A stretch of DNA of 64,000 bases from Autumnicola tepida. GTDB taxonomy: Bacteria; Bacteroidota; Bacteroidia; Flavobacteriales; Flavobacteriaceae. How positions within the stretch are numbered: the first letter of the stretch is position 1; each line of letters begins with the position of its first letter. Below, piece after piece: positions 1 to 7,877 of the stretch. A program made the position numbers and the translations under genes. The stretch is from NCBI RefSeq assembly GCF_031846485.1, contig NZ_JAVRHQ010000002.1:62001-126000 (forward strand), in the 5' to 3' direction. The notes beneath the pieces were generated by a model. That model made no database searches, was not told the origin of the DNA, and saw only the letters and a program-made list of their open reading frames with translations.

Positions 1-1
1 T

Positions 2-145
2 AAGATGCATTACCGCTGGAAAAATAAGATTGACATCTATATGGGAGAAAATGTGAAGAAGGCGAAGAAATTTGGAAGAAAAAAACTGGAAATCGTATAT
101 GCTGTAGAAAATGATACGCTTCAGGAAGAGGGTTCTAAAAAGTAA
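2..145 (+). CDS. 3' end of an unidentified gene (partial)
   Basis: An open frame runs from the left edge of the window to a TAA at 143-145 and encodes about 47 residues that are strongly basic (many Lys, Arg) with a short hydrophobic IVYAV stretch near the end. An ATG lies at 5-7, so a tiny 46-residue gene is formally possible, but a C-terminal fragment of a longer gene that starts outside the window is likelier. I do not recognise the family. The next gene follows 79 bases later on the same strand. Confidence 0.4.
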   Translation, partial: KMHYRWKNKIDIYMGENVKKAKKFGRKKLEIVYAVENDTLQEEGSKK

Positions 146-224
146 ATCTGCTGATAAAAATTTCGGTTAAGTGGGATTTTTGTTATTTTACCTGACTAAT
201 AACAGCAAAAATCACAATTTTTCC

Positions 225-1289
225 ATGAAGTTTACTTTCTGTTTTCTTAGCCTGTTCTTTCTTTATAATTTCTCATTTGCAGCTGTTCAGGATTCAGTTC
301 AGGCCCCGCAGAAGTTAACTATAGGGATTACAGAAGCCCCTCCATTTATTCATGAGGAAAATGGAGAGTTTTCCGGCCTCAGCATTTCTTCCTGGGAAAT
401 GGTTAATGAGAAACTGGATACGGAATATGAATTTAAAACTTACAGTTCGCTCACAACTTTACTGAAGGCGGTAGAAAACAATGAGGTAGATTTCAGCATT
501 AACCCCATTACCGTTACCGATAACCGGATGAAAGTAATGGATTTTTCACAGCCTTACTTTATTTCCCACACCGGTATAGCAAAAAGAAAAGAATCGCATA
601 TCTGGAGCTATATCCGCAATATTGTGAGCTGGAATTTTATTTCTGCCATTCTTATCCTGGTTGGGGTTATTTTTATTTTTGGCTTTCTGGTCTGGATTTT
701 TGAACGGAAACATAATGAAGAAGAATTTGGCAACAGTCCCAAAGGAATTATGGAAGGTTTCTGGTGGAGTGCCGTTACCATGACCACGGTGGGTTATGGA
801 GACAAATCCCCGCGAACAACAGGCGGGAGGGTTGTTGGATTTATCTGGATGTTTATGGCCATTATCATGATTTCCAGCTTAACGGCAGGGATTGCTTCAT
901 CTCTAACCGTAAGTACTATAAATGATAAGATCTCATCTGTTCAGGATCTGGAAAAATTTGAAGTCACCACGGTGGCAAATTCAAGCTCACAGGAATTTCT
1001 GGAACTTTATAACATAAGCAAAGAGACAGTTTTATCAGAAGAGGAGGGGATTGATGATGTTTTAAATAAGAAGACCTCACTCTTTGTTTACGATGTACCC
1101 ATGCTGAAACATGAAATCGAGCAACGGAACCTACAGGATGAAATAGAAGTGCTGGAGAAAACCCTAAAGAAGGATTATTACAGCTACACTTTTCCCAAAG
1201 ATTCTCCTCTGCTCAAGAAAATTAACCCGGCTTTGGTGAGTATTCTTAAAACGATGGAATGGAACGTTCTGGTGGAAGATTATAAATAA
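225..1289 (+). CDS. Ligand-gated potassium channel of the prokaryotic glutamate receptor type
   Basis: The layout is that of GluR0-like receptors: a signal peptide, the first half of a type-3 periplasmic solute-binding domain (PPFIHEENGEFSGLS onward), a first membrane helix, a pore loop, a second membrane helix, then the second half of the binding domain. The potassium selectivity filter TVGYGD is at residues 188-193. Binding of an amino acid or related ligand outside the inner membrane would open a K+ pore. I start at the ATG at 225 because it begins a clean signal peptide; the frame stays open up to a GTG at 171, which would put 18 polar residues in front. The gene abuts the convergent small gene ending at 1290. 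The ligand cannot be told from the sequence. Confidence 0.85.
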   Translation: MKFTFCFLSLFFLYNFSFAAVQDSVQAPQKLTIGITEAPPFIHEENGEFSGLSISSWEMVNEKLDTEYEFKTYSSLTTLLKAVENNEVDFSINPITVTDNRMKVMDFSQPYFISHTGIAKRKESHIWSYIRNIVSWNFISAILILVGVIFIFGFLVWIFERKHNEEEFGNSPKGIMEGFWWSAVTMTTVGYGDKSPRTTGGRVVGFIWMFMAIIMISSLTAGIASSLTVSTINDKISSVQDLEKFEVTTVANSSSQEFLELYNISKETVLSEEEGIDDVLNKKTSLFVYDVPMLKHEIEQRNLQDEIEVLEKTLKKDYYSYTFPKDSPLLKKINPALVSILKTMEWNVLVEDYK

Positions 1290-1424
1290 TTATGAGCCAA
1301 GTCCAAGGTAACCAAGTAGGATCCATAAAATAATAAAAACGACTATAATTCCTATACAACCGCAGCCGCCACCAAGCTTTTTTGCACCCCATCCCGCCAG
1401 GATCGCTCTAATGATGTTTCTCAT
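1290..1424 (-). CDS. Small glycine-rich single-pass membrane protein (44 aa)
   Basis: The protein begins MRNIIRAILAGWGAKKLGGG, continues with two cysteines in a CGC motif, then one hydrophobic helix (roughly residues 24-42) and ends GLGS. I recall similar tiny proteins with a GWGAKKLGGG segment in other Flavobacteriaceae; no function is known to me. The ATG is at 1424-1422 and the stop lies directly next to the end of the convergent channel gene. The clean Met start, the amphipathic head and single helix, and the lack of internal stops support a real gene despite its size. Confidence 0.6.
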   Translation of the reverse strand: MRNIIRAILAGWGAKKLGGGCGCIGIIVVFIILWILLGYLGLGS

Positions 1425-1777
1425 TGAAGATTATTTTCAGGTAAAATTAATTAAGAATATGAGCGGAAGTAATTCTTTGGCAAAACTTTACCTATAATTT
1501 TTTGAAAAACTAAAACTCACATTATGTAACTTAATAAAAAAAATTCTGTTAAAGTAGAATATCACCTCCTTCCATGCCCAGGAGAGTTTTTGTAAATCCG
1601 GGCTCAGGGAGCGAGGGCCTGGAAGTTGAGAGCTCAGCGAAAATTGCTAAATTTAATTATCGAAAAAAGTTCGGTAATATTTTTTATATTGGAAGTCAAA
1701 ATCAGCTGATATAGCCCACTATATTTTATATGTCTGGCTGTAGTATCAATTAAACTAACAAACCTATCCATCATTTT
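1425..1777. other. Intergenic region without a recognised gene
   Basis: About 350 bases of A+T-rich DNA separate two small membrane-protein genes. Around 1560-1620 a more GC-rich patch contains a Shine-Dalgarno-like AGGAGG on the minus strand, but the frame that follows has only eight codons. Read on the minus strand, the patch gives a short open stretch ending in TAA that could be the tail of a decayed gene, with nothing recognisable. Promoters for the divergent small genes should lie here, though I cannot place one with confidence. Confidence 0.5.
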
Positions 1778-1930
1778 ATGGAAAACACGAACAAGCATAA
1801 TCACAGCACCGAAGACTATATTGTAGAAGACAATAAAAAAACCCGGTTTGGCGGTACGTTTATCGCTATTATTCTCATTATCTTAATAGCGGCTGTGGCC
1901 ATAACCGGCGTCTTTCTGGACCTTTGGTAA
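1778..1930 (+). CDS. Small single-pass membrane protein (50 aa)
   Basis: A 50-residue protein with a polar N-terminal half (MENTNKHNHSTEDYIVEDNK) followed by one strongly hydrophobic helix (about residues 25-47) ending at DLW. The layout suggests a single-pass inner-membrane protein with its polar head in the cytoplasm. ATG at 1778, stop TAA at 1928-1930, only two bases from the stop of the convergent gene at 1933. No function is recognised. Composition and the sharp polar/hydrophobic split make a chance frame unlikely. Confidence 0.55.
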   Translation: MENTNKHNHSTEDYIVEDNKKTRFGGTFIAIILIILIAAVAITGVFLDLW

Positions 1931-1932
1931 AC

Positions 1933-2577
1933 CTATTCTTTAATCTCATTCATTAGCAGGAAGGCCTTATTTACATATTCTTTTTCCAGGAAAATAGCAA
2001 AATAGTTGGAGGTGGAAATCATTTCAAAAACCGGTATCCCTTCATAAGCCAGTAATTTGAAAATATAAAAATACATTCCCACGCTTTGTGAACTATTCTG
2101 CGGAAGCGCAATAGTAATAGAAGATAATTCGTCTTTGACTGAAACCCTTATTTCGCTCCTAAAACATTCTTCTACAAGCCCAGTAAGGGAAGAAGAAACT
2201 AAAATGTTGCTCTCCTGGTAATTGCTTGAATAGTTAAGATACACGCCGGTTTTATCTTTTACCGCTTCCAGCAGCCTTGCTTTATTGGCAATTATAGTAT
2301 TGGAATTTAAAAAAGTATATTCTGTAATACCGGACCGCACCACAATATCTCCTAAATTTCGCAAGGCTTTCATATTAACCTTACTTCGTTTAGGTGCGTA
2401 GCGGCGCAAAGCCATGATAATGGAACCCTGTTTTACCGGCTTCCTCATTTCCTTTTCCACCTGGGGTTGTATATCTGCCGCCAGTCCGCTATAGTTTATA
2501 ATATCCCGGGCCATGGCATCGTCAAGAAAAGGCTGGTGCTTAATAATGTTGTGGACACAGGTGGTGATCGTCTTCAT
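1933..2577 (-). CDS. Unknown protein, probably ACT-fold, divergent from aspartate kinase
   Basis: A soluble 214-residue protein. The N-terminal half (about 1-70) is helical and basic with an RYAPKRSK stretch; the C-terminal half (about 125-214) has alternating strands and helices resembling ACT regulatory domains (ISTSNYFAIFLEKEYVNKAFLLMNEI resembles the second half of an ACT domain in aspartate kinase). It is divergent from the aspartate kinase gene and shares a 96-base upstream region with it, so a role linked to amino-acid sensing is plausible. No catalytic kinase domain is present. The ACT assignment rests on pattern only. Confidence 0.55.
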   Translation of the reverse strand: MKTITTCVHNIIKHQPFLDDAMARDIINYSGLAADIQPQVEKEMRKPVKQGSIIMALRRYAPKRSKVNMKALRNLGDIVVRSGITEYTFLNSNTIIANKARLLEAVKDKTGVYLNYSSNYQESNILVSSSLTGLVEECFRSEIRVSVKDELSSITIALPQNSSQSVGMYFYIFKLLAYEGIPVFEMISTSNYFAIFLEKEYVNKAFLLMNEIKE

Positions 2578-2626
2578 GTTAAATATTGTACATTTTGTGT
2601 AAATGTATGTAAAATGGAGCTTTTTA

Positions 2627-2657
2627 TTTGGAGATAATAGGATAAAAACTAATTATG
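2627..2657 (+). promoter_or_regulatory. Candidate Bacteroidota-type promoter for aspartate kinase
   Basis: TTTG at 2627-2630 and TAATTATG at 2650-2657 are separated by 19 bases, matching the Bacteroidota pattern TTTG-N19-TAnnTTTG at all but one of the specified positions. Transcription would begin about 10 bases before the start codon, giving a very short leader. Prediction from sequence only. Confidence 0.35.
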
Positions 2658-2676
2658 CAGCATTAATTTTTTGATG

Positions 2677-4014
2677 ATGAGAGTATTAAAATTTGGAGGA
2701 ACATCTGTAGGTTCTGTTGAAAGTATAAGGAACGTAAAGAATATAGTTCTTTCTCAGCCCGGCAAAAAATTGTTGGTATTATCAGCCATGTCTGGGGTTA
2801 CCAATGAGCTGGTGAAGATATCAGATAATATAAAAGCAGGAAATTCAGAAGATAACAAGGCTATTATTTCTGAACTAAGGATAAGGCATGAATCTACCAT
2901 AAAAGAATTAATTTCTGATGCTGAAGTTCAGCAGGAAACACTGCTTCAGCTAAATAAAATTTTAGCCCAGCTTGAAGCTACGGCTAAAAAGTCCCATTCT
3001 GAAACGCTCTATTCTGAAATTGTCACTTTTGGCGAAACGATGCTTACCACTATTTTTTCACAATTTCTAAGGAGTGAGAAAATCGAAAACCAATGGCTGG
3101 ATGCAAAAACCTTTATGCATGTAAGCAACTTGGAAAATCCGAACACTAAAATAGTCGGGCAACTATTTGAGAAGGTGACCGGCAGTATGCCTGAAAATGA
3201 AATTTATATCACCCAGGGCTTTGTTTGCATAAATAAGAAGAATGAAATCAGCACTCTAAAAAGGGGAGGCAGTGATTATACGGCCACCATTCTTGGCGCA
3301 TCTGTTAATGCTGAAGAAGTGCAGATTTGGACAGATATTGATGGTTTTCACAACAATGATCCACGACATGTTGAAAATACACACAGGATTTCTGAACTAA
3401 GTTTTGAAGAAGCGGCAGAGCTTGCTTATTTTGGAGCGAAAATTTTGCATCCGCAAACCATTTCCCCGGTTATGGATAAAAATATTCCTATTTATCTGAA
3501 AAATACTTTTACACCGGAATCTCATGGAACGCGAATTTCTCCTGAAGTAGGCCATAAGGGGCTAAAAGCGATTTCAGCAAAAGATGGCATTACAGCGATA
3601 AAAATCAAATCTAACCGCATGTTGATGGCGCACGGGTTTCTTAGAAAAATATTTGATGTTTTTGATAATTACGAAACTGCCATAGATATGATTACCACTT
3701 CAGAAATCGCCATTTCCCTTACTATTGATGATGACAGGAACCTGGACGCTATTCTGGCTGAGCTCGATTCTTACGGAGAAATTACGGTAGAGAAAGAGCA
3801 CAGCATTATTTGCGTGGTGGGAGAATCTGTAATTGAAGATAAACACACCTACAGGTTATTTGAACTTTTAAACGATATTCCAGTAAGGATGATCTCCTAT
3901 GGTGGCAGTAATAACAATATTTCTCTTTTAGTAGCTACCCAAAACAAAGTAGCCACACTTAAAAAATTAAACGAAAAGCTTTTTGAAGCTTCAGTTAATG
4001 CTGAAATGGTTTAA
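2677..4014 (+). CDS. lysC: Aspartate kinase
   Basis: Phosphorylates L-aspartate with ATP, the first step to lysine, threonine, methionine and diaminopimelate. The N-terminus has the diagnostic KFGGTSVGS motif, the middle carries GGSDYTATILGA and the substrate-site segment WTDIDGFHNNDPR, and the last 150 residues look like paired ACT domains for feedback control. The length of about 446 residues fits a monofunctional enzyme with no homoserine dehydrogenase domain. ATGs at 2674 and 2677 are both possible; I use 2677, which gives MRVLKFGGTS. A TTG in frame at 2671 is less likely. A hairpin at 4071-4097 lies downstream. Confidence 0.93.
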   Translation: MRVLKFGGTSVGSVESIRNVKNIVLSQPGKKLLVLSAMSGVTNELVKISDNIKAGNSEDNKAIISELRIRHESTIKELISDAEVQQETLLQLNKILAQLEATAKKSHSETLYSEIVTFGETMLTTIFSQFLRSEKIENQWLDAKTFMHVSNLENPNTKIVGQLFEKVTGSMPENEIYITQGFVCINKKNEISTLKRGGSDYTATILGASVNAEEVQIWTDIDGFHNNDPRHVENTHRISELSFEEAAELAYFGAKILHPQTISPVMDKNIPIYLKNTFTPESHGTRISPEVGHKGLKAISAKDGITAIKIKSNRMLMAHGFLRKIFDVFDNYETAIDMITTSEIAISLTIDDDRNLDAILAELDSYGEITVEKEHSIICVVGESVIEDKHTYRLFELLNDIPVRMISYGGSNNNISLLVATQNKVATLKKLNEKLFEASVNAEMV

Positions 4015-4070
4015 ATTTTCTGTTAGCGTTCATTCATTCTTTTAAATGGATGTTCATTTTTGCGTAGTGT

Positions 4071-4101
4071 AAACCGCCGGCCTTTAGTTGGCGGTTTTCT
4101 T
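4071..4101 (+). terminator. Hairpin terminator after aspartate kinase
   Basis: An 8-bp stem (AAACCGCC at 4071-4078 with GGCGGTTT at 4090-4097) and an 11-base loop are followed by a pyrimidine-rich tail. It reads as a rho-independent terminator for lysC and overlaps the last codons of the convergent glycosyltransferase gene. Confidence 0.65.
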
Positions 4102-5334
4102 ATTTTTCTCTTCAATATACCTGGACATAAAATAAGTGCTTTTATGAAGATGATGTTTAAGCATTGCCCCGGTGAAATTTCTTTTTCTATGCTCAGGCAA
4201 ATTTTTGCCTGATTTCTCCAGGCATTCTTCAAATTCCTTTTCAAAATAATCTTTTGAAAAGCGCTGGTTAATAATCCTGAAGCCATTTTGCTGATGCTCC
4301 TCCCACAGTTTTTTATTCTGATATATTTTCACGGCTTTATTGGCAAATTCATCAGGTTTATCTTCAATGAAACCCGGCCATGGCATTTGGCCGGCAATTC
4401 CTTCAGCCCCAATAGTTGTGGTTACCGTTGGGGTGCCACATTGCATCGAATCAATAAATTTTCCTTTTAAACCCGCCCCAAACTGAAGAGGAGCAAGGCA
4501 TATTTTTGCTTTTTTCATTACTTCTGAAGCATTTTCAGCACGGCCTTTTACTATAAATCCTGAAGCAGGATGATGAAGTTCCAGTACTTTTTGCGTTGGA
4601 TAAGCTCCGTAAATATGAAGTTCAGCTTCTGGCAATTTTTGCCTTATGAGCGGCCAGATTTCTTTTTTTAGCAGAAAAACAGCGTTCCAGTTAGGTTCAT
4701 GTTTAAAATTACCGATGCTTAAAAAATGATTCCTGGCATCAAAACCTGACATACTTTGGATTTCTTCTTCAGAAATATGCGGGAGCAGAAAAGGTAAATA
4801 TACCAGCAGGTTTTCATCAATTTTAAAATCTGTAATCAGCAAGTTCATTTCAGCTTCAGAAATTATAAGGGAAAGGTCGCACCGGTAAATAGCGGCGATT
4901 TCCCGTTTGGCAAGATCAGATTCAAAATAGAGCTCTTCGGGTGAAATTTGCTTTTTCCAGGCCTTCATCCGTGATTCCCTTAGAAAATGAAGGTCTTCTG
5001 TATCTAACACCTTCAGCGCGTTCGGACAAAATTTGTCAACACGCCAGCCAAATTGTTCTTCCATCATAAAGCGGTCAAAAAGCACAATTTGAGGCTTTAG
5101 CTTCAGCACAAATTCATCAAAAGAGGGGTCATTCAGCTTAATTTTTTCCGTAGAAATATCCATTTCATCTAAACCTGCCATAAAAGGCGTGACTGCCGCA
5201 GTAGTAGCAAAAGTTATTTCGTAATTATGGGATTTAAAGAATTGTAGTAACTGCATCATCCTGCTTCCCGCCGCAGACGAACCTGGTTCTGGCCATACAT
5301 ATCCTATTACCAGTAACTTTTTATATGTGCGCAT
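4084..5334 (-). CDS. Glycosyltransferase, GT-B fold
   Basis: About 416 residues. The N-terminal half starts KKLLVIGYVWPEPGSSAAGSR, a typical GT-B opening with a glycine-rich loop; the C-terminal half contains the pattern of family GT4-like enzymes (SIGNFKHEPNWNAVFLL, AELHIYGAYP, KAKICLAPLQFGAGLKGKFIDSMQCGTPTVTT, IGAEG). It probably transfers a sugar from a nucleotide donor onto a polysaccharide or protein; donor and acceptor are unknown. The ATG at 5334 gives the canonical N-terminus; an upstream ATG at 5358 would add eight residues. No other polysaccharide genes are nearby, so it may act alone. Confidence 0.8.
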   Translation of the reverse strand: MRTYKKLLVIGYVWPEPGSSAAGSRMMQLLQFFKSHNYEITFATTAAVTPFMAGLDEMDISTEKIKLNDPSFDEFVLKLKPQIVLFDRFMMEEQFGWRVDKFCPNALKVLDTEDLHFLRESRMKAWKKQISPEELYFESDLAKREIAAIYRCDLSLIISEAEMNLLITDFKIDENLLVYLPFLLPHISEEEIQSMSGFDARNHFLSIGNFKHEPNWNAVFLLKKEIWPLIRQKLPEAELHIYGAYPTQKVLELHHPASGFIVKGRAENASEVMKKAKICLAPLQFGAGLKGKFIDSMQCGTPTVTTTIGAEGIAGQMPWPGFIEDKPDEFANKAVKIYQNKKLWEEHQQNGFRIINQRFSKDYFEKEFEECLEKSGKNLPEHRKRNFTGAMLKHHLHKSTYFMSRYIEEKNKKTAN

Positions 5335-5456
5335 TAGTCTGAAAATATGAGATTTCAAAATTAGGCATTTAAAACCAGCTCTTAAATTTCTCTCCGGCTT
5401 TACATTTATTCTCAGGAAAATTTGATTAACTTGTTAAATTCATATTCAAACAAAGC

Positions 5457-5960
5457 ATGAGCAGAGGATTTGTAAAAGAAGAAGACCAGGAAGAAGCGCC
5501 CATTATTCCGCCAAGAGCAGCCTTGCCCGCCGGCGCCACTAATTACGTGACGCCAGCAGGAATGCAGCAACTGCAGGAAGAGAAGAAGGAACTGGAACAG
5601 GAACGGGCTTCCCTTAACATGAAAGATGAAACGGAAAAAAGAAGGGCTCAGGCAGTGATTGATGGAAAATTGAAGCTTTTGAACGAGCGTATTAATTCTG
5701 CGCGTGTATTGCAACCAAAGGAACAGGCACAGGACGAGGTGAGGTTTGGAGCTGAAGTGGAATACCTGGACCTGGATAAAAATCAGGAGCAGAAATTCCA
5801 GATTGTAGGAGTGGATGAAGCAAATGTGAAGAACAGGAAAATTGCCTTTGTAGCACCAATCGCCAGGGCGCTTACCGGTAAGAAAGCAGGGGAGACGGCA
5901 GAATTTAAATTAGGCCCAGAGGTGAGGAAACTTAAAGTACAGAAGATTAACTATAATTAG
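5457..5960 (+). CDS. GreA/GreB-family transcript cleavage factor
   Basis: A 167-residue protein with an N-terminal extension of about 35 residues (acidic, then proline-rich PPRAALPAGATNYVTPAG), a coiled-coil hairpin of charged helices (about 38-95) and a C-terminal FKBP-like Gre domain (RFGAEVEYLDLDKNQEQKFQIVG through KAGETAEFKL). Members bind the RNA polymerase secondary channel and stimulate cleavage of backtracked RNA; the NYVTPAGMQQLQEE start resembles GreB. The bifunctional gluconate enzyme starts only nine bases downstream, so both may be cotranscribed. Confidence 0.85.
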   Translation: MSRGFVKEEDQEEAPIIPPRAALPAGATNYVTPAGMQQLQEEKKELEQERASLNMKDETEKRRAQAVIDGKLKLLNERINSARVLQPKEQAQDEVRFGAEVEYLDLDKNQEQKFQIVGVDEANVKNRKIAFVAPIARALTGKKAGETAEFKLGPEVRKLKVQKINYN

Positions 5961-5969
5961 TAAAATATT

Positions 5970-7877
5970 ATGCAGGTTTATATTGTAATGGGAGTTTCGG
6001 GAGTGGGTAAAACCACTATTGGCCGGCTTTTGGCAGAAGAACTAAATTTACCTTTTTATGATGCCGATGATTTTCATCCCAGCATTAACCGTGAAAAAAT
6101 GAAGAACGGCATCGCCCTGGAAGATAGTGACCGTAAAGAATGGCTGGAGAGCCTTGCTTCAAAAATTTCGGAATGGGAAAAGGGAGAAGGTGCCGTTTTG
6201 GCCTGTTCTGCTTTAAAAGAAAAATACCGCGTACAACTGCAGTCGGTACCCAAAGAACATATCACCTGGATCTTTCTTCATAGCGAATATGAAGTTATAC
6301 ACAAACGGCTTTCAGCCAGGAAAGACCATTATTTTAAACCGGAATTGCTTAAATCCCAGTTCGATACGCTGGAAATGCCAAAATATGGCTTTCATATAAA
6401 TGTAGATGGTTCTGTTGAAGAAATTATGGCTTCTATTATGGCTAAAATTAAAGGCAGTAGCAAAGCCCCTGTAGGGCTTATTGGCCTTGGCGTAATGGGT
6501 AAAAGCCTTGCGATTAACCTTGCCACAAAGGGAGTGGATGTTTCGGTATTTAACAGGCATGTGGAGGAGCTGGAAGTAGATATTGCCAAAAATTTCGCAA
6601 CCGAAAATAAATCAATCTACGATTTCCCATGGTTTGATAATATGGAGAAATTCGTAAAAAGCCTGGAGCGGCCACGGAATATGATTCTAATGGTAAATGC
6701 TGGCCCTGCCGTAGATATGGTAATTGAAAGTCTGCTGCCATTTTTGGAAGAAGACGACCTGATTATAGATGGGGGGAATTCCCATTATAAAGATACAATT
6801 AGAAGGGAGAAAGAATTAAAAGAAAAAGGAATCATCTTTATGGGAGCCGGAATTTCCGGAGGGGAAGAAGGTGCCAGGAAAGGCCCGTCAATTATGCCCG
6901 GAGGCTCAGACCAGGCTTACAGTAGGGTAGGAGGCACTTTGGAAACCATAGCTGCTAAAGATAAAAATGGCGACCCTTGTTGTACCCATGTTGGGCCAAA
7001 CGGAGCAGGGCATTTTGTGAAAATGCTTCATAATGGCATTGAATACGGGGAAATGCAACTTATAGCCGAAGCTTATCATTTAATGAGGTTTGGAGCCAAG
7101 GCCAAACCTGAAGAAATAGCTGCAGTTTTTGAAAACTGGAACCGGGAAATGAAGAGTTTTCTTCTGGAAATTTCCGTGGATATTCTAAGGGAAATGGAAG
7201 GTGATGCTTTTCTTATTGATAAGATCCTGGATGCCGCCAAGCAAAAAGGTACAGGTGGCTGGTCTACCAATGCCGCACTGGAACTTGGAGTGCCATTAGA
7301 TACCATAACGGCAGCAGTTTTGGCCAGGAATATTTCTGGAAGAAAGGCCGAAAGACAAAAAGCCATGGAAATCTATGGAAACAGCCAGAAGCAATTTACC
7401 ACTGTGGAAGAAATTTCTAATGAACTGTTCAAAGCTTATAAAGCCGGGAGCATTATTAACCATGCGGTGGGTTTTGATTTGCTTTTGGAAGCTTCTTCTG
7501 CCTATAATTGGAATCTCAATTTATCAGGAATCGCCCGCATCTGGACCAATGGCTGTATTATCCGGTCACAACTGATGCAGGATTTAATTGATGTTTTAAG
7601 AGATACTCCTTCAGAAAACCTTTTAATGAATGAAAAAATTTCAAATAACATACAAGATTATCAGCCACATCTAAGTAAAATTGTAGGTAAAGCTTTGAAT
7701 TCTGGATTTCCCATGCCGGTTATGTCTTCAGCAATTAATTACCTTCACAATTTCACTTCTGCACAATCTTCAGCAAATATGATTCAGGCACAACGGGATT
7801 TCTTTGGCGCACATACCTATGAGCGTACCGATAAGCCGCGGGGAGAATTTTTTCATACAGAATGGCTGGATAATTAA
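5970..7877 (+). CDS. Fused gluconokinase and 6-phosphogluconate dehydrogenase
   Basis: One 635-residue protein joins two consecutive steps of gluconate catabolism. Residues 1 to about 160 are a GntK-type gluconokinase with a P-loop GVSGVGKT at 8-15 and the DADDFHP substrate motif at 31-37. Residues about 167-635 are a full-length decarboxylating 6-phosphogluconate dehydrogenase with the Rossmann motif GLGVMG at 172-177, IDGGNSHYKDT, GAGISGGEEGARKGPSIMPGG and HVGPNGAGHFVKMLHNGIEYGEMQ, which holds the catalytic lysine. Gluconate would be phosphorylated and oxidised to ribulose 5-phosphate. Reads through the junction with no stop or shift. The gluconate permease starts at the stop codon. Confidence 0.93.
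   Translation: MQVYIVMGVSGVGKTTIGRLLAEELNLPFYDADDFHPSINREKMKNGIALEDSDRKEWLESLASKISEWEKGEGAVLACSALKEKYRVQLQSVPKEHITWIFLHSEYEVIHKRLSARKDHYFKPELLKSQFDTLEMPKYGFHINVDGSVEEIMASIMAKIKGSSKAPVGLIGLGVMGKSLAINLATKGVDVSVFNRHVEELEVDIAKNFATENKSIYDFPWFDNMEKFVKSLERPRNMILMVNAGPAVDMVIESLLPFLEEDDLIIDGGNSHYKDTIRREKELKEKGIIFMGAGISGGEEGARKGPSIMPGGSDQAYSRVGGTLETIAAKDKNGDPCCTHVGPNGAGHFVKMLHNGIEYGEMQLIAEAYHLMRFGAKAKPEEIAAVFENWNREMKSFLLEISVDILREMEGDAFLIDKILDAAKQKGTGGWSTNAALELGVPLDTITAAVLARNISGRKAERQKAMEIYGNSQKQFTTVEEISNELFKAYKAGSIINHAVGFDLLLEASSAYNWNLNLSGIARIWTNGCIIRSQLMQDLIDVLRDTPSENLLMNEKISNNIQDYQPHLSKIVGKALNSGFPMPVMSSAINYLHNFTSAQSSANMIQAQRDFFGAHTYERTDKPRGEFFHTEWLDN

Noticed and set aside
4023..4286. Minus-strand open frame of 87 codons next to aspartate kinase
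   Set aside because: It overlaps the C-terminus of the glycosyltransferase in another frame, has no family features, and the overlapped gene has the expected protein pattern.
5412..5714. Minus-strand 100-codon frame over the GreA/GreB gene
   Set aside because: It is antisense to a clear gene, rich in Phe and Leu as expected from reversed Lys/Glu codons, and has no family match.
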